A stretch of DNA of 64,000 nucleotides from Streptomyces sp. sk2.1 (GTDB taxonomy: Bacteria > Actinomycetota > Actinomycetes > Streptomycetales > Streptomycetaceae), in contig NZ_RDBO01000015.1 in assembly GCF_008120935.1 (NCBI RefSeq), positions 39,891-103,890 of the forward strand. The letters run 5' to 3'. The translations under genes were made by a program, and so were the position numbers. The stretch's first letter is position 1. Every line of letters begins with the position of its first letter. Positions 17,484 through 27,723 of the stretch are shown here, one piece after another. The notes under the pieces were generated by a model, which worked only from the letters and a program-made list of their open reading frames with translations, did not search any database and had not been told where the DNA came from.

Positions 17484-18105
17484 CGTTGTTCGCGCAGCCG
17501 TGCCGCAGGCCGTCGCGCACCACGCTCAGTACCCGTTGTGGCACGGCCGCGCCACCGTCGTTGTGGTTCCGGGCCAGTATCAGCCCGGTGATCAGGGCCA
17601 TCAAGTCGGCGACACTGATGTCGTCGCGGACGGCTCCCGCCTGCTGCGTGTTGAAGAGCAGCTTGCCGATGCCCCGCCGAAGGCGGCGCCTTGTCCGGGG
17701 CACGGCGGCAGAAGCATCGACATCCTCCCCGGCGAGGGCGTCCACCATGTCCCTGCGCACGCTGCCTTCCTCGATGGTCAGGGAGAGGAACTGGAAGAAC
17801 GCTGCAGCGGGGTCGTCCGAGTCCGCCAGCTTCTCTGCCTGGTCCGCGAGTTGTTCGAGACGGCCGAGGACGATCGTTTCGAACAGCGCTTCCTTGCTCG
17901 TGAAGTGCCGGTAGATGGTGCCGGAACCCACTCCCGCGCGCCGGGCGATCTCGTCCAGGGGAATGCCGAGACCCTCCGAGGCGAACGCCTCCTGGGCGGC
18001 CTCCAGCACCCGGGCGCGGGAACGCAGCGCCGGCCCGAAACGGGGTGATGGTTCAGCTTCTCGTTCCTCGGAGTGGAGGTCTTGCATGTTTATTTCCCTG
18101 TTCAT
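17431..18105 (-). CDS. TetR-family transcriptional regulator
   Basis: The 224-residue repressor has an N-terminal helix-turn-helix (RVLEAAQEAFASEGLGIPLD, EIARRAGVGSGTIYRHFTSK) and a helical ligand-binding C-terminal domain with conserved ISVADLMALITGLILARN. Two starts are possible: ATG 18105, behind GGAG, and ATG 18087, behind AGGG. The first is used here. It is transcribed divergently from an aldo/keto reductase with a 153-base gap, the usual layout for a repressor and its target, so I infer that it controls that gene. Its 3' end overlaps the dead XRE gene on the other strand by about 50 bases. The ligand is unknown. Confidence 0.9.
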   Translation of the reverse strand: MNREINMQDLHSEEREAEPSPRFGPALRSRARVLEAAQEAFASEGLGIPLDEIARRAGVGSGTIYRHFTSKEALFETIVLGRLEQLADQAEKLADSDDPAAAFFQFLSLTIEEGSVRRDMVDALAGEDVDASAAVPRTRRRLRRGIGKLLFNTQQAGAVRDDISVADLMALITGLILARNHNDGGAAVPQRVLSVVRDGLRHGCANNVTAVPPVRPDGTDRGEQ

Positions 18106-18258
18106 CCGTGTTCTCCGTGATGATTCTCGTTGACAAGCGGGGAGTTGGTTCCGTAAGTTCGGCCCGGATTGGATGTCCGGATTCTAGGATGTGCAGAAGG
18201 AAAACGGATCCGAGGGTCGGGAAAACAACCACGGGAACCTGAGGGGAGGGCCCTGGAT
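18106..18258. promoter_or_regulatory. Divergent TetR / aldo-keto reductase promoter region
   Basis: This gap must contain both promoters and the TetR operator. A perfect TTGACA (18130-18135, plus strand) could be a -35 for the reductase, but the -10 seventeen bases on is poor. I did not find a clear long palindrome. Confidence 0.35.
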
Positions 18259-19257
<999 letters not shown>

Positions 19258-19407
19258 CGGTCGTTGAGCGAAAAAGAAAGAAGAAACGGTAAATCATGTT
19301 CCGCAGGCTGGCCATATTGATGGGAAATTCTTGTGGTTCCTTCCGCTGATGAACAATGATGCAGGTCAGATGTTCACGGGTTGGAATCCAAAGAGTTTCC
19401 CATCCAT

Positions 19408-19580
19408 GCTCCGGAGTGGACCCGGCTGAATGTGCCCGCTGTGCAGGCCGGAACATCGAGGTTTTCTTCCGCCACTACGCCAAGTTCCTCGACGACCTGC
19501 GAGAGCAGGCGAACCGCCTCATCGAGCAGTTCATGAACGAGGGGCAGCGCGTCAGTCAAGGTGAAGCGCTTGAGGGCTGA
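19408..19580 (+). pseudogene. Tyrosine integrase C-terminal remnant
   Basis: The frame encodes GVDPAECARCAGRNIEVFF, then RHYAKFLDDLREQANRLIEQ and a short tail. It matches the end of actinomycete integrative-element integrases (typically GVDPAECARRAGHS, then VLFRxYAKxLDGQ). The tyrosine in RHYAKF aligns with the catalytic nucleophile. The usual histidine in AGHS is arginine here, and everything upstream, including the first catalytic Arg and HxxR, is missing. This is the trace of an integrated element that has been lost or eroded. No tRNA gene or attachment repeat is visible beside it. Confidence 0.6.
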
Positions 19581-19693
19581 AGAGGGGATTTGGTCCGTGA
19601 CCGGTCCGGAAGTACTGGTCAGGAGGGAGTGGCTGTGGGATGAATTGGGAGTCAGCGTGCAAGCCGGGCTCGGTCGAGAGCGGCTCGGTGAAA

Positions 19694-19728
19694 GGCGCCT
19701 GACGGGTGAAAACCCAGCTCAGGCGCCT
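19694..19728. terminator. Bidirectional intrinsic terminator
   Basis: A perfect 9-bp stem GGCGCCTGA/TCAGGCGCC (19694-19702 and 19720-19728) is followed on the plus strand by TTTTT and on the minus strand by TTTC. It lies 12 bases past the aldehyde dehydrogenase stop and can also end plus-strand transcription. Confidence 0.85.
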
Positions 19729-19740
19729 TTTTCCGTGCGT

Positions 19741-21264
19741 CTAGAAGAAGCCCAGCTTCTTCGGCGAGTACGACACGAGAAGATTCTTCGTCTGCTGGTA
19801 GTGCTCCAGCATCATCTTGTGGTTCTCCCGGCCGATCCCGGACTGCTTGTACCCGCCGAAGGCCGCGTGCGCCGGGTACGCGTGGTAGCAGTTCGTCCAG
19901 ACCCGGCCCGCCTGGATGGCGCGGCCCGCCCGGTACGCGGTGTTGATGTCGCGCGTCCACACACCGGCCCCGAGACCGTACAAGGTGTCGTTCGCGGTCC
20001 CGATCGCGTCGTCGAAGTCGGAGAAGGGCGCGACCGCCACGACCGGGCCGAAGATCTCCTCCTGGAAGACCCGCATCCGGTTGTTGCCCTCGAAGACGGT
20101 GGGCTGGACGTAGTAGCCGCCCGCCAACTCCCCGTCGTACTCGATCCGCTGACCACCGGTGAGTACCTTCGCGCCTTCCTCCCGGCCGATCTCCAGGTAC
20201 GAGAGGATCTTCTGCAACTGCTCGTCGGAGGCCTGCGCGCCGATCATCGTGTCCGTGTCCAGCGGGTGGCCGGCCACGATCTGCTCGGTGCGGGCGATGC
20301 CCGCCTCCAGGAACTCGTCGTACAGTCCGCGCTGGATCAGCGCGCGTGACGGGCAGGTGCAGACCTCGCCCTGGTTGAGGGCGAACATGGTGAAGCCCTC
20401 AAGGGCCTTGTCGCGGAAGTCGTCGTCCTCGTTCCACACGTCGTCGAAGAAGATGTTGGGCGACTTGCCGCCGAGTTCCAGGGTCACCGGCCTGAGGTTC
20501 TCGGAGGCGTACTGCATGATCAGCCGGCCCGTCGTCGTCTCGCCGGTGAAGGCGATCTTCGCGACGCGCGGACTGGAGGCGAGGGGCTTGCCGGCCTCCG
20601 TCCCGAAACCGTTCACGATGTTGACGACGCCCGGCGGCAGCAGGTCGGCGACCAGCTTCAGCCATACGTGGATGGAGGCGGGGGTCTGTTCGGCCGGCTT
20701 GAGGACCACCGCGTTGCCCGCCGCGAGCGCCGGGGCCAGCTTCCACGTCGCCATCAGGATCGGGAAGTTCCACGGGATGATCTGCGCGACGACGCCGAGC
20801 GGCTCGTGGAAGTGGTACGCGACCGTGTCGTCGTCGATCTCGCCGAGCGAGCCCTCCTGGGCGCGCAACGCACCGGCGAAGTAACGGAAGTGGTCGATGG
20901 CCAGCGGGATGTCGGCCGCCAGGGTCTCCCGGACCGGCTTGCCGTTGTCCCAGCTCTCGGCGACCGCGAGCTCCTCCAGATGGGCCTCCATCCGGTCGGC
21001 GATCCGGTTGAGGACGTTCGCGCGGTCGCTTGCCGACGTGGCCCCCCAGGCGGGCGCGGCGGCGTGCGCCGCGTCCAGGGCGAGTTCGACGTCCTCGGCC
21101 GTGCCGCGGGCGATCTCGGTGAAGGGGCGGCCGTTGACGGGGCTGGGGTTCTCGAAGTACTGACCGCGGGCGGGCGGCACGTACGCGCCACCGATCCAGT
21201 GGTCGTAGCGGGACTCGTACGAGACGATGGCGCCCTCGGCACCCGGCGCGGCGTAACGGGTCAT
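19741..21264 (-). CDS. NAD-dependent aldehyde dehydrogenase (ExaC/AldB-like)
   Basis: This 507-residue aldehyde dehydrogenase oxidises small aldehydes such as acetaldehyde to acids in the cytoplasm. Family motifs are present: [33 protein letters not shown], cofactor FTGETTTGR, catalytic Glu in LELGGKSPN, catalytic Cys in [13 protein letters not shown] (the double-Cys version seen in ExaC/AcoD), and [13 protein letters not shown]. The start is ATG 21264 with GGGAGG upstream. The gene for a GAF-domain regulator lies 102 bases upstream in the same direction, as is usual for this pair, so alcohol or acetoin-type induction is plausible. A strong terminator follows. Confidence 0.95.
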   Translation of the reverse strand: MTRYAAPGAEGAIVSYESRYDHWIGGAYVPPARGQYFENPSPVNGRPFTEIARGTAEDVELALDAAHAAAPAWGATSASDRANVLNRIADRMEAHLEELAVAESWDNGKPVRETLAADIPLAIDHFRYFAGALRAQEGSLGEIDDDTVAYHFHEPLGVVAQIIPWNFPILMATWKLAPALAAGNAVVLKPAEQTPASIHVWLKLVADLLPPGVVNIVNGFGTEAGKPLASSPRVAKIAFTGETTTGRLIMQYASENLRPVTLELGGKSPNIFFDDVWNEDDDFRDKALEGFTMFALNQGEVCTCPSRALIQRGLYDEFLEAGIARTEQIVAGHPLDTDTMIGAQASDEQLQKILSYLEIGREEGAKVLTGGQRIEYDGELAGGYYVQPTVFEGNNRMRVFQEEIFGPVVAVAPFSDFDDAIGTANDTLYGLGAGVWTRDINTAYRAGRAIQAGRVWTNCYHAYPAHAAFGGYKQSGIGRENHKMMLEHYQQTKNLLVSYSPKKLGFF

Positions 21265-21366
21265 CTCTGTGGCCTCCCGGATCCGGTGCCGTCCGCCGTT
21301 GGACGGCCCTCGGCGCGAGGGTAGGCAGCGGTACGTTGCAACCCCGTTGCACGCGTCGTGGAGCGG

Positions 21367-22617
21367 CTACCGCTGCTCGGCGTCCAGCGTCCGGACCCTG
21401 GCGAGCAGCGCCGGACGCCGGGAAGCGGGCGCGGCCGAGGCGAGTGCCCGCCAGGCCGGCAGGTCGTCCTCGCCCCAGGGGCTGTACACCCAGTCGGCCA
21501 GCAGCCCCGGATCGCCGCGCGCGATGAGCGCCGCCCGCAGCTGTTCCTGGAGCCGGTGCCGCAGCCGGACGACGGACGGGGACCGCGAGGCCGGCAGCAG
21601 CGGGCCCGGGTAGGCGCCGAGCGCCGCCGCCACCGCGCCCGACGCCAGCCTGCGGGCCACCGTGTCGAAGTCCGCGTCGACCGGGGCGGAGAGCCGGTAG
21701 GGGCGGGAGAGCAGGAGATCCGGGCCGAGCAGCCGCCGCAGCCTGGAGAGTTCGGCGCGCAACGTCACCGGGGTCACCGACTCGTCCTCGTACAGCTCGA
21801 CGAGGAGTTCGTCGCCGCCGATGCCCTCGGGGCGGCGGGCCAGCGCCACCAGGATCTCGCTGTGCCGTCTGCCGAGCCGGATCCTGCGGCCTTCCGCCAC
21901 CAGCAGCGCCTCGTCCCGGCCCAGCGCGCTGAGCCGCATGTTCCCGCAGGCCGGTGCGGGGGCGAGCAGCGCGAGGTGCGACTCGGCGGCGCGCGCCACC
22001 GCCTGCACGAACGCCAGGCTGTGCGGATGCGCGAGCCGGTCCCCGCCGGTGATGTCCACGGCCCCCAGGACCCGGCCCGTGTGCGGGTCGTGCAGCGGCG
22101 CCGCCGCGCAGGTCCATTGCTGCACCGGCCGCAGGAAGTGCTCGGCGGCGAAGACCTGCACCGGGCGGTCCACGGCGATGGCGGTCCCCGGCGCGTTGGT
22201 CCCGGCCGCCGTCTCGGCCCAACGGGCGCCCTCCACGAAGTTCATCCGGTCGGCGGCCCGCCGGGTCACCGCGGCCCCCTCGACCCACATCAGCCTGCCG
22301 TGCGCGTCGCACACCGCGAGCAGATGTTCCCCGTCCGTCGCGTAGGCGCCCATCAGCTCGCGGATCACCGGCATGGCGGAGGCCAGGGGGTGCCCGTCCC
22401 GGTAGGGTCCGAGGTCGTCCGGGCCCAGCTCGACCAGGGCCGCACCGTCCGGGCTGACCCTGGCCCGCGCCGAGCGCCGCCACGACTCGCCGACGACCGG
22501 TCTCACCGGCCGTTCCAGTCGGCCCGCCGTGGTGAACACCTCGTGCGCGCGGCGCAACTGGCCGATCCGCTCGCCGGGGTCGGTATCGGCCGCCAGCGCC
22601 ACCCAGGGGTCCGTCAA
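21367..22617 (-). CDS. GAF-domain transcriptional regulator of the aldehyde dehydrogenase
   Basis: A 416-residue cytoplasmic regulator. Residues about 55-230 form a GAF sensory domain of the AcoR type (NFVEGARWAETAAGTNAPGT, QWTCAAAPLHDPHTGRVLGA, VDITGGD). The rest holds a winged-helix-like region (IRLGRRHSEILVALARRPEG, ELSRLRRLLGPDLLLSRPYR). It lacks the sigma-54 AAA domain and Fis-type helix of true AcoR proteins, as is normal in Streptomyces. The start is TTG 22617, directly after GGGAGGGTGAG; the open frame extends upstream without a site. It sits just upstream of the aldehyde dehydrogenase, its likely target. Confidence 0.85.
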   Translation of the reverse strand: MTDPWVALAADTDPGERIGQLRRAHEVFTTAGRLERPVRPVVGESWRRSARARVSPDGAALVELGPDDLGPYRDGHPLASAMPVIRELMGAYATDGEHLLAVCDAHGRLMWVEGAAVTRRAADRMNFVEGARWAETAAGTNAPGTAIAVDRPVQVFAAEHFLRPVQQWTCAAAPLHDPHTGRVLGAVDITGGDRLAHPHSLAFVQAVARAAESHLALLAPAPACGNMRLSALGRDEALLVAEGRRIRLGRRHSEILVALARRPEGIGGDELLVELYEDESVTPVTLRAELSRLRRLLGPDLLLSRPYRLSAPVDADFDTVARRLASGAVAAALGAYPGPLLPASRSPSVVRLRHRLQEQLRAALIARGDPGLLADWVYSPWGEDDLPAWRALASAAPASRRPALLARVRTLDAEQR

Positions 22618-22722
22618 CTCACCCTCCCGTCCAGGGGCTTCGTGAACACCCCATCGTCGTCGCAGCAGGCCGCCGCGACAACTCCGACGCACGGGACGAC
22701 CGGCCCGGGCGGCGCGGGCGCG

Positions 22723-23316
22723 TCAGCCGGCCGAGTACAGATTGACGAGACGGATGTAGCGCACCCAGTCCCAGTTCGGTCCGGGGTCGGTGTGGTCGCT
22801 GCCGGGGACCTGGGAGTGGGCGAGGATGTGGGCCCGGTCCTTCGGGATCCCGTACCGGTCGCACACCGAGGCGGTCAGCAGGGCCGACTTCTCGTACATC
22901 GCGTTGGTGAAGTACGACGGCCGGTCCACCCAGCCCTCGTGCTCGATGCCGATGCTGCGCGTGTTGTAGTCCCAGTTCCCCGCGTGCCAGGCGATGTTCT
23001 TCTCCCGGACGCACTGTGCGACGTAGCCGTCCGACGAGCGCACCACGTAGTGCGCGGAGACCTGCTTCGCCGGGTTCTGGAAGATCCCGAGCGTGTCCGA
23101 GTACGTCTCCTGGGTGACGTGGATGATCACGTACTGGACCGGATAGGACGAAGGGCGGTTCGAAGCCGTGTAGTTGGAGGTGGAGGCCGGGTTCCAGTGG
23201 GCGAGCGGGTAGTCCGTGTCGCCCGCGGCGGTGGCGGCCGTGGCACGGGCGGAGGCCGGGAGCAGGGCGGCGGCGGCCGTCGCGGCGGCGCCCTGGAGAA
23301 TCCTTCTGCGGTGCAT
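22723..23316 (-). CDS. Tat-exported N-acetylmuramoyl-L-alanine amidase
   Basis: A 197-residue secreted peptidoglycan hydrolase. The N-terminus MHRRRILQGAAATAAAALLP followed by ASARA is a twin-arginine signal peptide with an Ala-x-Ala cleavage site. The Amidase_2/PGRP zinc fold shows VIIHVTQETY (first His), QVSAHYVVRSSDGYVAQCV, IAWHAGNWDYNTRSIGIEHE and the final HSQVPGSDHTDPGPNWDW (second His and zinc ligands). It should cleave the bond between MurNAc and L-Ala. The start is ATG 23316 after AGGAG. It stands alone between the GAF regulator and the acetamidase gene. Confidence 0.93.
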   Translation of the reverse strand: MHRRRILQGAAATAAAALLPASARATAATAAGDTDYPLAHWNPASTSNYTASNRPSSYPVQYVIIHVTQETYSDTLGIFQNPAKQVSAHYVVRSSDGYVAQCVREKNIAWHAGNWDYNTRSIGIEHEGWVDRPSYFTNAMYEKSALLTASVCDRYGIPKDRAHILAHSQVPGSDHTDPGPNWDWVRYIRLVNLYSAG

Positions 23317-23350
23317 GAACACTCCTGTGTGGGGGGATGGGGAAATGCGG

Positions 23351-24367
23351 TCAGGGACGGGACAGCGGGGCCGCGGTCTCCCGCAGATGGCGGTGGAGTC
23401 CGCGATGGGGATCACCCGCGGGCAGCCATTCCTTGCGGATCTTCGCCACACAGGTGTAGTTGGTGTCGCACACATTGGCCAGCGGCGCCTCGCCGGCCTG
23501 GCTGACCAGTTGGTAGGCGTCGAGTTCGGACAGCCCGTAGTCCCGCGCCAGCCACTGCACGAGATCCAGCTGCGAGATGCGGAAGGCGTCCTCGAGCGGG
23601 CGCGCCGAACCGGTCGACATCAGATGGGTGTCGGACTCGATGCGCGGCCACGGCGTGGTGACGCCCTTCAGCAGTTCGACCAGCACCACCGTGTTCATGG
23701 CGCACTCCACGGCGACGCCGCAGGTCTCGCCCTCGCCCTGGCGGGCATGACCGTCCCCCAGGCTCAGCAGCGCCCCCTCGACGTTGACCCCCAGGTAACA
23801 GGTGACGCCCGCCCTCATCTCCGGCGTGTCCATGTTCCCGCCGTGCGCGTCGGGCACCAGCGCGGACCGTACCTCCAGATTGGCCGGGGCCACCCCGACC
23901 GTGCCGTGCATCGGATCCATCGGCAGCTCCACCTGGACGTCGCTGTCCCGGGCGCTGAACAGACAGGTGCGACGCGCCCGGTCCAGCTGCCACATCCACA
24001 CCACCTCGGGCAGCGGGGGCTGGAGCGAGGCGGTGGTGTGGGTGGAGGTGAGCGCCCCGAAGAGGGGAACGGTCGTCGACGCGGCCCAGTCCCGGGCCGG
24101 TTCGATGGACACGAAGTGCACCGCGACGGTGTCGCCGGGCTCCGCGCCCACCACGTGGAACGGGCCGGTCTGCGGGTTGAGGAAGGGGAACTCGCAGACC
24201 TCGGAGACCAGGTCCTTCTCGGAGCGGACCCGGCCGGCGAAGCAGTCCTCCGTGTACAGGTCGAGGAAGGTCCCCGGCTCGATGCGGGCGACCGGCGCCG
24301 CCCCGCCGAAGGTCCAGGCGTACTCGCCGTCCTTGGGGCGGACGGTCAGGACACGGGGGTCACTCAT
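23351..24367 (-). CDS. Acetamidase/formamidase family protein
   Basis: A 338-residue FmdA/AmdA-family amidohydrolase that releases ammonia from short amides such as formamide or acetamide. Diagnostic segments are GPFHVVGAEPGDTVAVHFVS, HGGNMDTPEMRAGVTCYLGV, LLSLGDGHARQGEGETCGVA and LMSTGSARPLEDAF. The protein is cytosolic. It starts inside the 3' end of the APC permease gene (8-base overlap, 24360-24367), so both are one coupled operon. The likely job is uptake of a nitrogen compound followed by hydrolysis. Length is normal for the shorter bacterial branch. Confidence 0.9.
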   Translation of the reverse strand: MSDPRVLTVRPKDGEYAWTFGGAAPVARIEPGTFLDLYTEDCFAGRVRSEKDLVSEVCEFPFLNPQTGPFHVVGAEPGDTVAVHFVSIEPARDWAASTTVPLFGALTSTHTTASLQPPLPEVVWMWQLDRARRTCLFSARDSDVQVELPMDPMHGTVGVAPANLEVRSALVPDAHGGNMDTPEMRAGVTCYLGVNVEGALLSLGDGHARQGEGETCGVAVECAMNTVVLVELLKGVTTPWPRIESDTHLMSTGSARPLEDAFRISQLDLVQWLARDYGLSELDAYQLVSQAGEAPLANVCDTNYTCVAKIRKEWLPAGDPHRGLHRHLRETAAPLSRP

Positions 24368-25850
24368 CGTTGCACTGCTCCTGTCCGGGCTGCCCGGCGG
24401 GCGCCGGGTCGTCGTCGAGATGGATCCGTCCGGTCTGCGCCACCCGCTCCGGATGCCTGCGCAGCAGCACCGCCAGCACGACGATCCCGATCAGCATCCA
24501 GACGCCGACGACCGGACCGGCGTAGGAGACCGGCGCGCTGAGTCCGGAGACGAAGTCGAAGGCCGGGATGCCCGCGGCCGTCAGCAGCGCGGGCACGAAC
24601 GCCGCGATGCCCAGCATCGGGAACACGAGATGGAGCACGGGGTTGAACGCGTCGCGCCGCCGGCGCAGGAAGTATCCGGCGCAGGCCAGGTTCACGACGA
24701 TGTACACCCCGATGATCACCGTGACGATCACGGTGGCCAGCAGCACGAACGCCGTCACCGGGTCGTAGCCGAAGCCCAGTCCGAGCGCCGCGCCGACCGC
24801 GATCACGAACTGCACGGCCACTCCGGCGACGGGGGAGCGGCGGCGCGGGTGGAGCCTCGCGAAGGCCCGGGGGAACACCCCGATGCGGCCGAGGGCGAAC
24901 GCCGTCCTGGTCGACACGTTGGCGGACGCGTTGGCGTTGGCCACCGTCGAGTTGACCACGGCGAGGAAGAGCAGCACCCAGAACAGCCCGAACGAGGCAC
25001 GGGCCACCCCCTCCCAGGAGGCCGCCCCCGAACCGCCGAATCCTGCGAACCTGTCGGGCCCGAAGTACACGGACATCGCATACGTGGTGAGGACGTACAC
25101 CAGGCCGATGGAGACCGCCGCGCCGAGCACCGCGCGCCGCATGGTGCGCCGGGGGTTCTTCGTCTCCTCGGCGAGCGGGGCCGCGGCCTCGAAACCGGCG
25201 AAGGCCAGCACCGTGTAGACCGATCCGGCGAAGATCCCGCTGATGCCGTCGAAGCCGTCCGCCGTGTGCGAGGTGCCGAACACCGAAAGGGTGTTGTCCG
25301 AACCGGCCTGCCCGATCAGCAGTACGGCGAAGACGACGAAGACGAGCACCTCGAAGACACCGAGCACGGTGCCGAACCGGGCGGAGGCCCGCACGCCGAA
25401 GTACCCGGCGAGCGCGATGACCGCGGCGCCCAGCAGCGACCACGGCCACCACAGGTCCGCCGGATAGGAGGACCACTCCTGGTGCAGGGTGCCCGCCGTC
25501 GTGAAACCGAGCTGGAGCAGCAGCAGCGCGGGCACCAGGGCCTCGACGAAGACATAGCCCCAGCCGACGAGGAAGCCGACGGCCGGGTGCAGCCCCTGGG
25601 CGGAGTAGGTGGCGACGGACCCGGCGGCCGGCAGATGGCGGGCCAGCTCCGCGACGCACGACGCGGTGAACAGGCATGCGACCAGGGCCACCACCACGGA
25701 CAGCGGCAGACTGCCGCCCGCGAACGCGGCACCGGCCGGAATCGACGCGGCGATGGCGGCGGCGGGTGCCATCGCCGTGATGCTCTGGAAAAGGACCTCG
25801 CGCAGCCCGATGGCGTCGCGCAACAGCCCGCTGCCCGAATCCCCCGACAC
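24360..25850 (-). CDS. APC-superfamily amino acid/amine permease
   Basis: A 496-residue membrane transporter with about twelve hydrophobic segments. The first APC helix is marked by LFQSITAMAPAAAIAASIPA, helix six by SVYTVLAFAGFEAAAPLAEE with the family ETKNPRR motif, and helix eight by FLAVVNSTVANANASANVST. The C-terminal 35 residues are hydrophilic (RIHLDDDPAPAGQPGQEQ). It is upstream of and overlaps the acetamidase gene, so it probably imports an amide, amine or amino acid that the enzyme processes. No regulator is adjacent. Confidence 0.92.
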   Translation of the reverse strand: MSGDSGSGLLRDAIGLREVLFQSITAMAPAAAIAASIPAGAAFAGGSLPLSVVVALVACLFTASCVAELARHLPAAGSVATYSAQGLHPAVGFLVGWGYVFVEALVPALLLLQLGFTTAGTLHQEWSSYPADLWWPWSLLGAAVIALAGYFGVRASARFGTVLGVFEVLVFVVFAVLLIGQAGSDNTLSVFGTSHTADGFDGISGIFAGSVYTVLAFAGFEAAAPLAEETKNPRRTMRRAVLGAAVSIGLVYVLTTYAMSVYFGPDRFAGFGGSGAASWEGVARASFGLFWVLLFLAVVNSTVANANASANVSTRTAFALGRIGVFPRAFARLHPRRRSPVAGVAVQFVIAVGAALGLGFGYDPVTAFVLLATVIVTVIIGVYIVVNLACAGYFLRRRRDAFNPVLHLVFPMLGIAAFVPALLTAAGIPAFDFVSGLSAPVSYAGPVVGVWMLIGIVVLAVLLRRHPERVAQTGRIHLDDDPAPAGQPGQEQCNDE

Positions 25851-26204
25851 TCTGTGGCTCCCTCTGCCCGCTGACCGGAATGCGTTGTCCGAAGTACGGC
25901 CGAGCGTCTTGCGCGCCCTACCGTACGGGCGCGGCGAGGGCGGGGGGAAGACGGCAGGGAACGAAATCGGTTCCGCGGACGGGGAGAACGCCGGAATGTA
26001 CGACGATGTTGCGACGGCGACGGCGACGGCGACGGCAACGGCGACAGCGGCGACGACGCGGCCCGGACCGGCTCTCGGGGGAGTGTGTACCGAGGGCCGG
26101 TCCGGGCCGTGTGAACTTCTCGTGTGCGCAATGGAGTTACGGCAAAAAGCGTCCTCGTCGGACCGGTCGTGCCGAACTGCCGCCGTACATGGGGGAGTCG
26201 AGGG
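25851..26204. other. Intergenic region with a hexanucleotide repeat
   Basis: These 354 bases lie upstream of the permease and downstream of the phytase-like gene. They hold the permease promoter and, at 26011-26058, a GCGACG tandem tract. I see no gene. Confidence 0.5.
26011..26058. repeat. GCGACG hexanucleotide microsatellite
   Basis: Four perfect copies of GCGACG are followed by two imperfect copies (GCAACG, GCGACA) and a degenerate end. The tract lies in non-coding DNA about 160 bases upstream of the permease start, so copy changes would not alter a protein. Confidence 0.85.
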
Positions 26205-27554
26205 TCAGCCGCGCAGCGGGCGCGGCAGCTTCAGCAGCGTCACCGACGTCCTGACGCCACTGTCGACCAGTCGGCCGTTCTCGTCGAACGCCTCGGCGCC
26301 GTCGGTCATCCCGAAGTCGTTGTCGTTGATGAGTGCGAGCGTGTCCCGGCCCGTCACCGCCACTCCCTCGATCTTCCCGGGCACGCCCGCGACCTTGCCC
26401 AGGTCGACCACCAGACGCTTGCGGAGCACCGGCACGCCCGACGCCGACGGGTCGGTGAGCTCCTCGTAGGACGGGGACGTCGTCGGGTCGTCCCAGGCGG
26501 AGCCCAGGATGCCGGAGCCGTGCGGCAGCGACACCCGGTGCAGCCTGGCCGCCTTGTCCGTGCGCTCCTCCACCAGCAGGTCGTCGCGGCCGATCGCCAC
26601 GACCGAGGAGATCTTCAGCTCGGAGGTGTCGTCCTCGCCCGGATCCACCACGTCCACCGGGTCGAACCGGTAGGCGTACTCGGCGGTGACCGCGTGCTTC
26701 TTCGTCGAGAAGCGGAGCAGCCGCACATTGCGCGAGGACTCGCCCGCGTCCTGGTCGGGCAGCGACAGCGGGCTCTGCACCGCGAGCACCAGGTCGCCGC
26801 CCGGGAGCAGCGCCAGCCCCTCGAAACCACGGTTGACCTTGCGGTGCAGCAGCACGCCCGGCAGCGCCTCCACCACCGGGTAGTCGGCGCCCGTCAGGCC
26901 GAGCCCCTGCGGGACGTACCGGGCCAGCACCCGGCCCCGGGCCGAGACGTGCACCAGGGAGGGCCCGTACTCGTCCACGAGCCAGAAGGTGCCGTCGGCC
27001 GCGCGGACGATGCCTTCGGTGTCCAGGCCGTTCGGGTCGTACGGGAGGGGCGTCCTCGCGTCGTAGGTGTACGGCGCCTCGTCGCGGGAGCTCTGGTTCG
27101 ACAGGCCGGTGACGGGGTTGCCGGAGCGGGTGGTGAGGGGGATGGCCCGCACCACCCGGAGGTGCTTCCCGCTGACGCGGACCTTGACGATCGCCGGGTC
27201 GAAGCCGGGCACGGGGAAGGTGCGCCGCTTCTTCCCGTCGATCTTGATCTGCCCGTTGGGGCCGCGGTCGGTCACCGTCCAGAACTCGCCCTTGCGGTCC
27301 GCGGGGTAGATGTCGCTGCCGATGCCGCCGAGCTTCACCCCGCGGTCGTCGGCGACCGTCCCGGGCAGCAGCCGGTTGCTGAACCCGGCCAGCGGGACGT
27401 CGCCGAGCACCGCGCTCCCGGTGACCCGCGCCGTGCGCTCCGGATGCCCGTGCCGGTCCTGCGCCCCGGTGGCCGTCCCGGCGACGCACACCGTGCCGAG
27501 CAGGGCGAGTGGCAGCCCGACGGCGAGGGAACGACGGACAACACGAGCGGACAT
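26205..27554 (-). CDS. Secreted phytase-like esterase-domain protein
   Basis: A 449-residue exported protein. The first about 30 residues form a Sec signal (RRSLAVGLPLALLGTVCVAG then TATGAQ). The mature part is the beta-propeller-like Phytase-like domain (PF13449 type): LGGIGSDIYPADRKGEFWTV, TDRGPNG, DTEGIVRAADGTFWLVDEYG, GFEGLALLPGGDLVLAVQSP, KIEGVAVTGRDTLALINDND. Proteins of this family are annotated as esterase-like, and the substrate is not established. The start is ATG 27554 after AGGAGG. It is transcribed alone; the gap upstream to the SWIM gene holds no ORF. Confidence 0.88.
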   Translation of the reverse strand: MSARVVRRSLAVGLPLALLGTVCVAGTATGAQDRHGHPERTARVTGSAVLGDVPLAGFSNRLLPGTVADDRGVKLGGIGSDIYPADRKGEFWTVTDRGPNGQIKIDGKKRRTFPVPGFDPAIVKVRVSGKHLRVVRAIPLTTRSGNPVTGLSNQSSRDEAPYTYDARTPLPYDPNGLDTEGIVRAADGTFWLVDEYGPSLVHVSARGRVLARYVPQGLGLTGADYPVVEALPGVLLHRKVNRGFEGLALLPGGDLVLAVQSPLSLPDQDAGESSRNVRLLRFSTKKHAVTAEYAYRFDPVDVVDPGEDDTSELKISSVVAIGRDDLLVEERTDKAARLHRVSLPHGSGILGSAWDDPTTSPSYEELTDPSASGVPVLRKRLVVDLGKVAGVPGKIEGVAVTGRDTLALINDNDFGMTDGAEAFDENGRLVDSGVRTSVTLLKLPRPLRG

Positions 27555-27723
27555 GGGGCCTCCTGTGGCGCGGAACTGCCTGACGGCCGCCAGGTTCCGC
27601 CCTCCTCGTCAACGCATGATGACGTCCAGCTGAACGGGAGGGCAGAACGCGGCGACGGGCGGGGGCGGGAGCACACGGCCCCGCCCGCCGCCGGGCGCCG
27701 AACCGGCCGGACGAACGGGCAGG

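Noticed and set aside
19360..19410. tRNA-like T-arm near the integrase remnant
   Set aside because: A GGTTGGAATCC stretch is suggestive, but no acceptor, D or anticodon arms can be built around it.
20399..22483. 694-codon minus-strand frame across the aldehyde dehydrogenase and regulator genes
   Set aside because: It is Arg/Gly/Ala-rich nonsense in an alternative frame of two well-supported genes.
23802..25874. 690-codon plus-strand frame opposite the APC permease
   Set aside because: It is an antisense shadow, highly polar and repetitive, with no ribosome site or family match.
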